Source: an uncultured archaeon (GTDB lineage: Archaea; Halobacteriota; Methanosarcinia; Methanotrichales; Methanotrichaceae). Taken from it: a DNA stretch of 5,665 nucleotides. Below, in pieces: positions 5,342 through 5,665 of the stretch. A program made the position numbers and the translations under genes. How positions within the stretch are numbered: the first letter of the stretch is position 1; the number at the start of each line of letters is the position of its first letter. Below the pieces are notes generated by a model. It was not told the DNA's origin. It made no database searches and saw only the letters and a list, made by a program, of their open reading frames with translations. The stretch is taken from the NCBI GenBank assembly GCA_902385025.1, contig CABMDX010000178.1:1-5665 (forward strand). The letters are read 5' to 3'.

Positions 5342-5571
5342 TTCTATGTCAGCTCTCTCTGGAAATATTCCTAAATAAAGTCTTCGAAATATTTAATAGT
5401 GTAGTAATTATGAAATTTTGTTCTAAAAAGATATTGGCAAGCTAACTTACAAATCCACGCGGAGCAACAGGATATTGGAATAAAATAAGCATGAGATATA
5501 TGATGATTGGATTTCTCCGACAAATTGAAATAGGTTACCCAATATGTATTAATTGAAATCCATTCAGGCGC
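5342..5571. other. AT-rich divergent intergenic spacer
   Basis: No gene is seen on either strand. Several TATA-like stretches are present (AAATATTTAATA near 5388, AATAAAATAAG near 5479, TATGTATTAA near 5542). One of them probably drives the rightward gene at 5581, but I cannot choose between them. Confidence 0.4.
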
Positions 5572-5580
5572 GAGGAAAAT

Positions 5581-5665
5581 ATGGTTTCATTTAAAGTTTA
5601 TTTACCAAGGGGGTCAGGCATAAGGACCGTTGAGATCACTCAGGAAACTACTGTAACAGAAGCGA
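5581..5665 (+). CDS. Start of a ubiquitin-like beta-grasp protein (ThiS/MoaD/SAMP type), cut by window end
   Basis: The frame opens at ATG 5581 and is still open at the window end, giving 28 residues. It is preceded by GAGG at 5572-5575 with five bases of spacing and by an in-frame TGA at 5554-5556, so the start is well fixed. The pattern, a beta strand (VSFKVYLP), a glycine turn (RGSG), a second strand (IRTVEIT) and then TVTEA leading into a helix, is that of beta-grasp sulfur-carrier or small archaeal modifier proteins. The defining C-terminal Gly-Gly is beyond the window, so the function (sulfur carrier for molybdopterin, thiamine or tRNA thiolation, or protein modifier) cannot be told. 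It is divergent from the decarboxylase. Confidence 0.6.
   Translation, partial: MVSFKVYLPRGSGIRTVEITQETTVTEA

Noticed and set aside
1..5665. tRNA, rRNA or riboswitch
   Set aside because: No cloverleaf-compatible sequence with the TTCGA-type T-loop, no rRNA signature and no familiar riboswitch core was seen in reading the spacers on both strands.

Overview
The window looks like chromosomal DNA of a methanogenic archaeon, most plausibly Methanosarcinales and perhaps Methanothrix-like. The signs are archaeal TATA/BRE promoters placed 25-27 bases before start codons (leaderless transcripts), T-run terminators, moderately GC coding DNA set in very AT-rich spacers, and an acylphosphatase-like/coiled-coil gene of a type I associate, from memory, with methanogens. 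The taxonomic call is inference.

Left part (1-1680): a decayed accessory locus on the + strand. After about 540 bases with no recognisable gene come, in order: a small reading frame ending in a basic, tryptophan-rich tail (616-765); an Hfq/Sm-like RNA-binding protein gene broken into three frames (773-1040); an acylphosphatase-like gene split in two with an ATGA overlap (1037-1222 and 1219-1563); and a second, stop-interrupted copy of the tryptophan-rich tail (1564-1640), followed by a T-rich terminator. Tight spacing, an ATGA junction and strong ribosome-binding sites show this was once a compact operon. The breaks show that much of it no longer makes full-length protein.

Middle part (1700-3060): two separately transcribed genes, each with a well-placed TATA box. 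One is a 66-residue protein of unknown function (1747-1947) whose end overlaps a perfect 10-bp inverted repeat that probably acts as its terminator. The other is a 227-residue four-helix membrane protein with a soluble helical N-terminus (2369-3052). About 400 bases of AT-rich spacer lie between them.

Right part (3072-5665): an intact 732-codon PLP-dependent group II decarboxylase on the - strand, converging on the membrane protein gene with a 19-base gap. It resembles the large tyrosine decarboxylases of lactic acid bacteria rather than the short archaeal MfnA enzyme. Across a 310-base spacer containing a near-palindromic AT-rich promoter element, a divergent + strand gene begins at 5581 and runs off the window. 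Its first 28 residues look like a ubiquitin-like (ThiS/MoaD/SAMP-type) beta-grasp protein. I see no evidence that the left, middle and right parts form one functional system.
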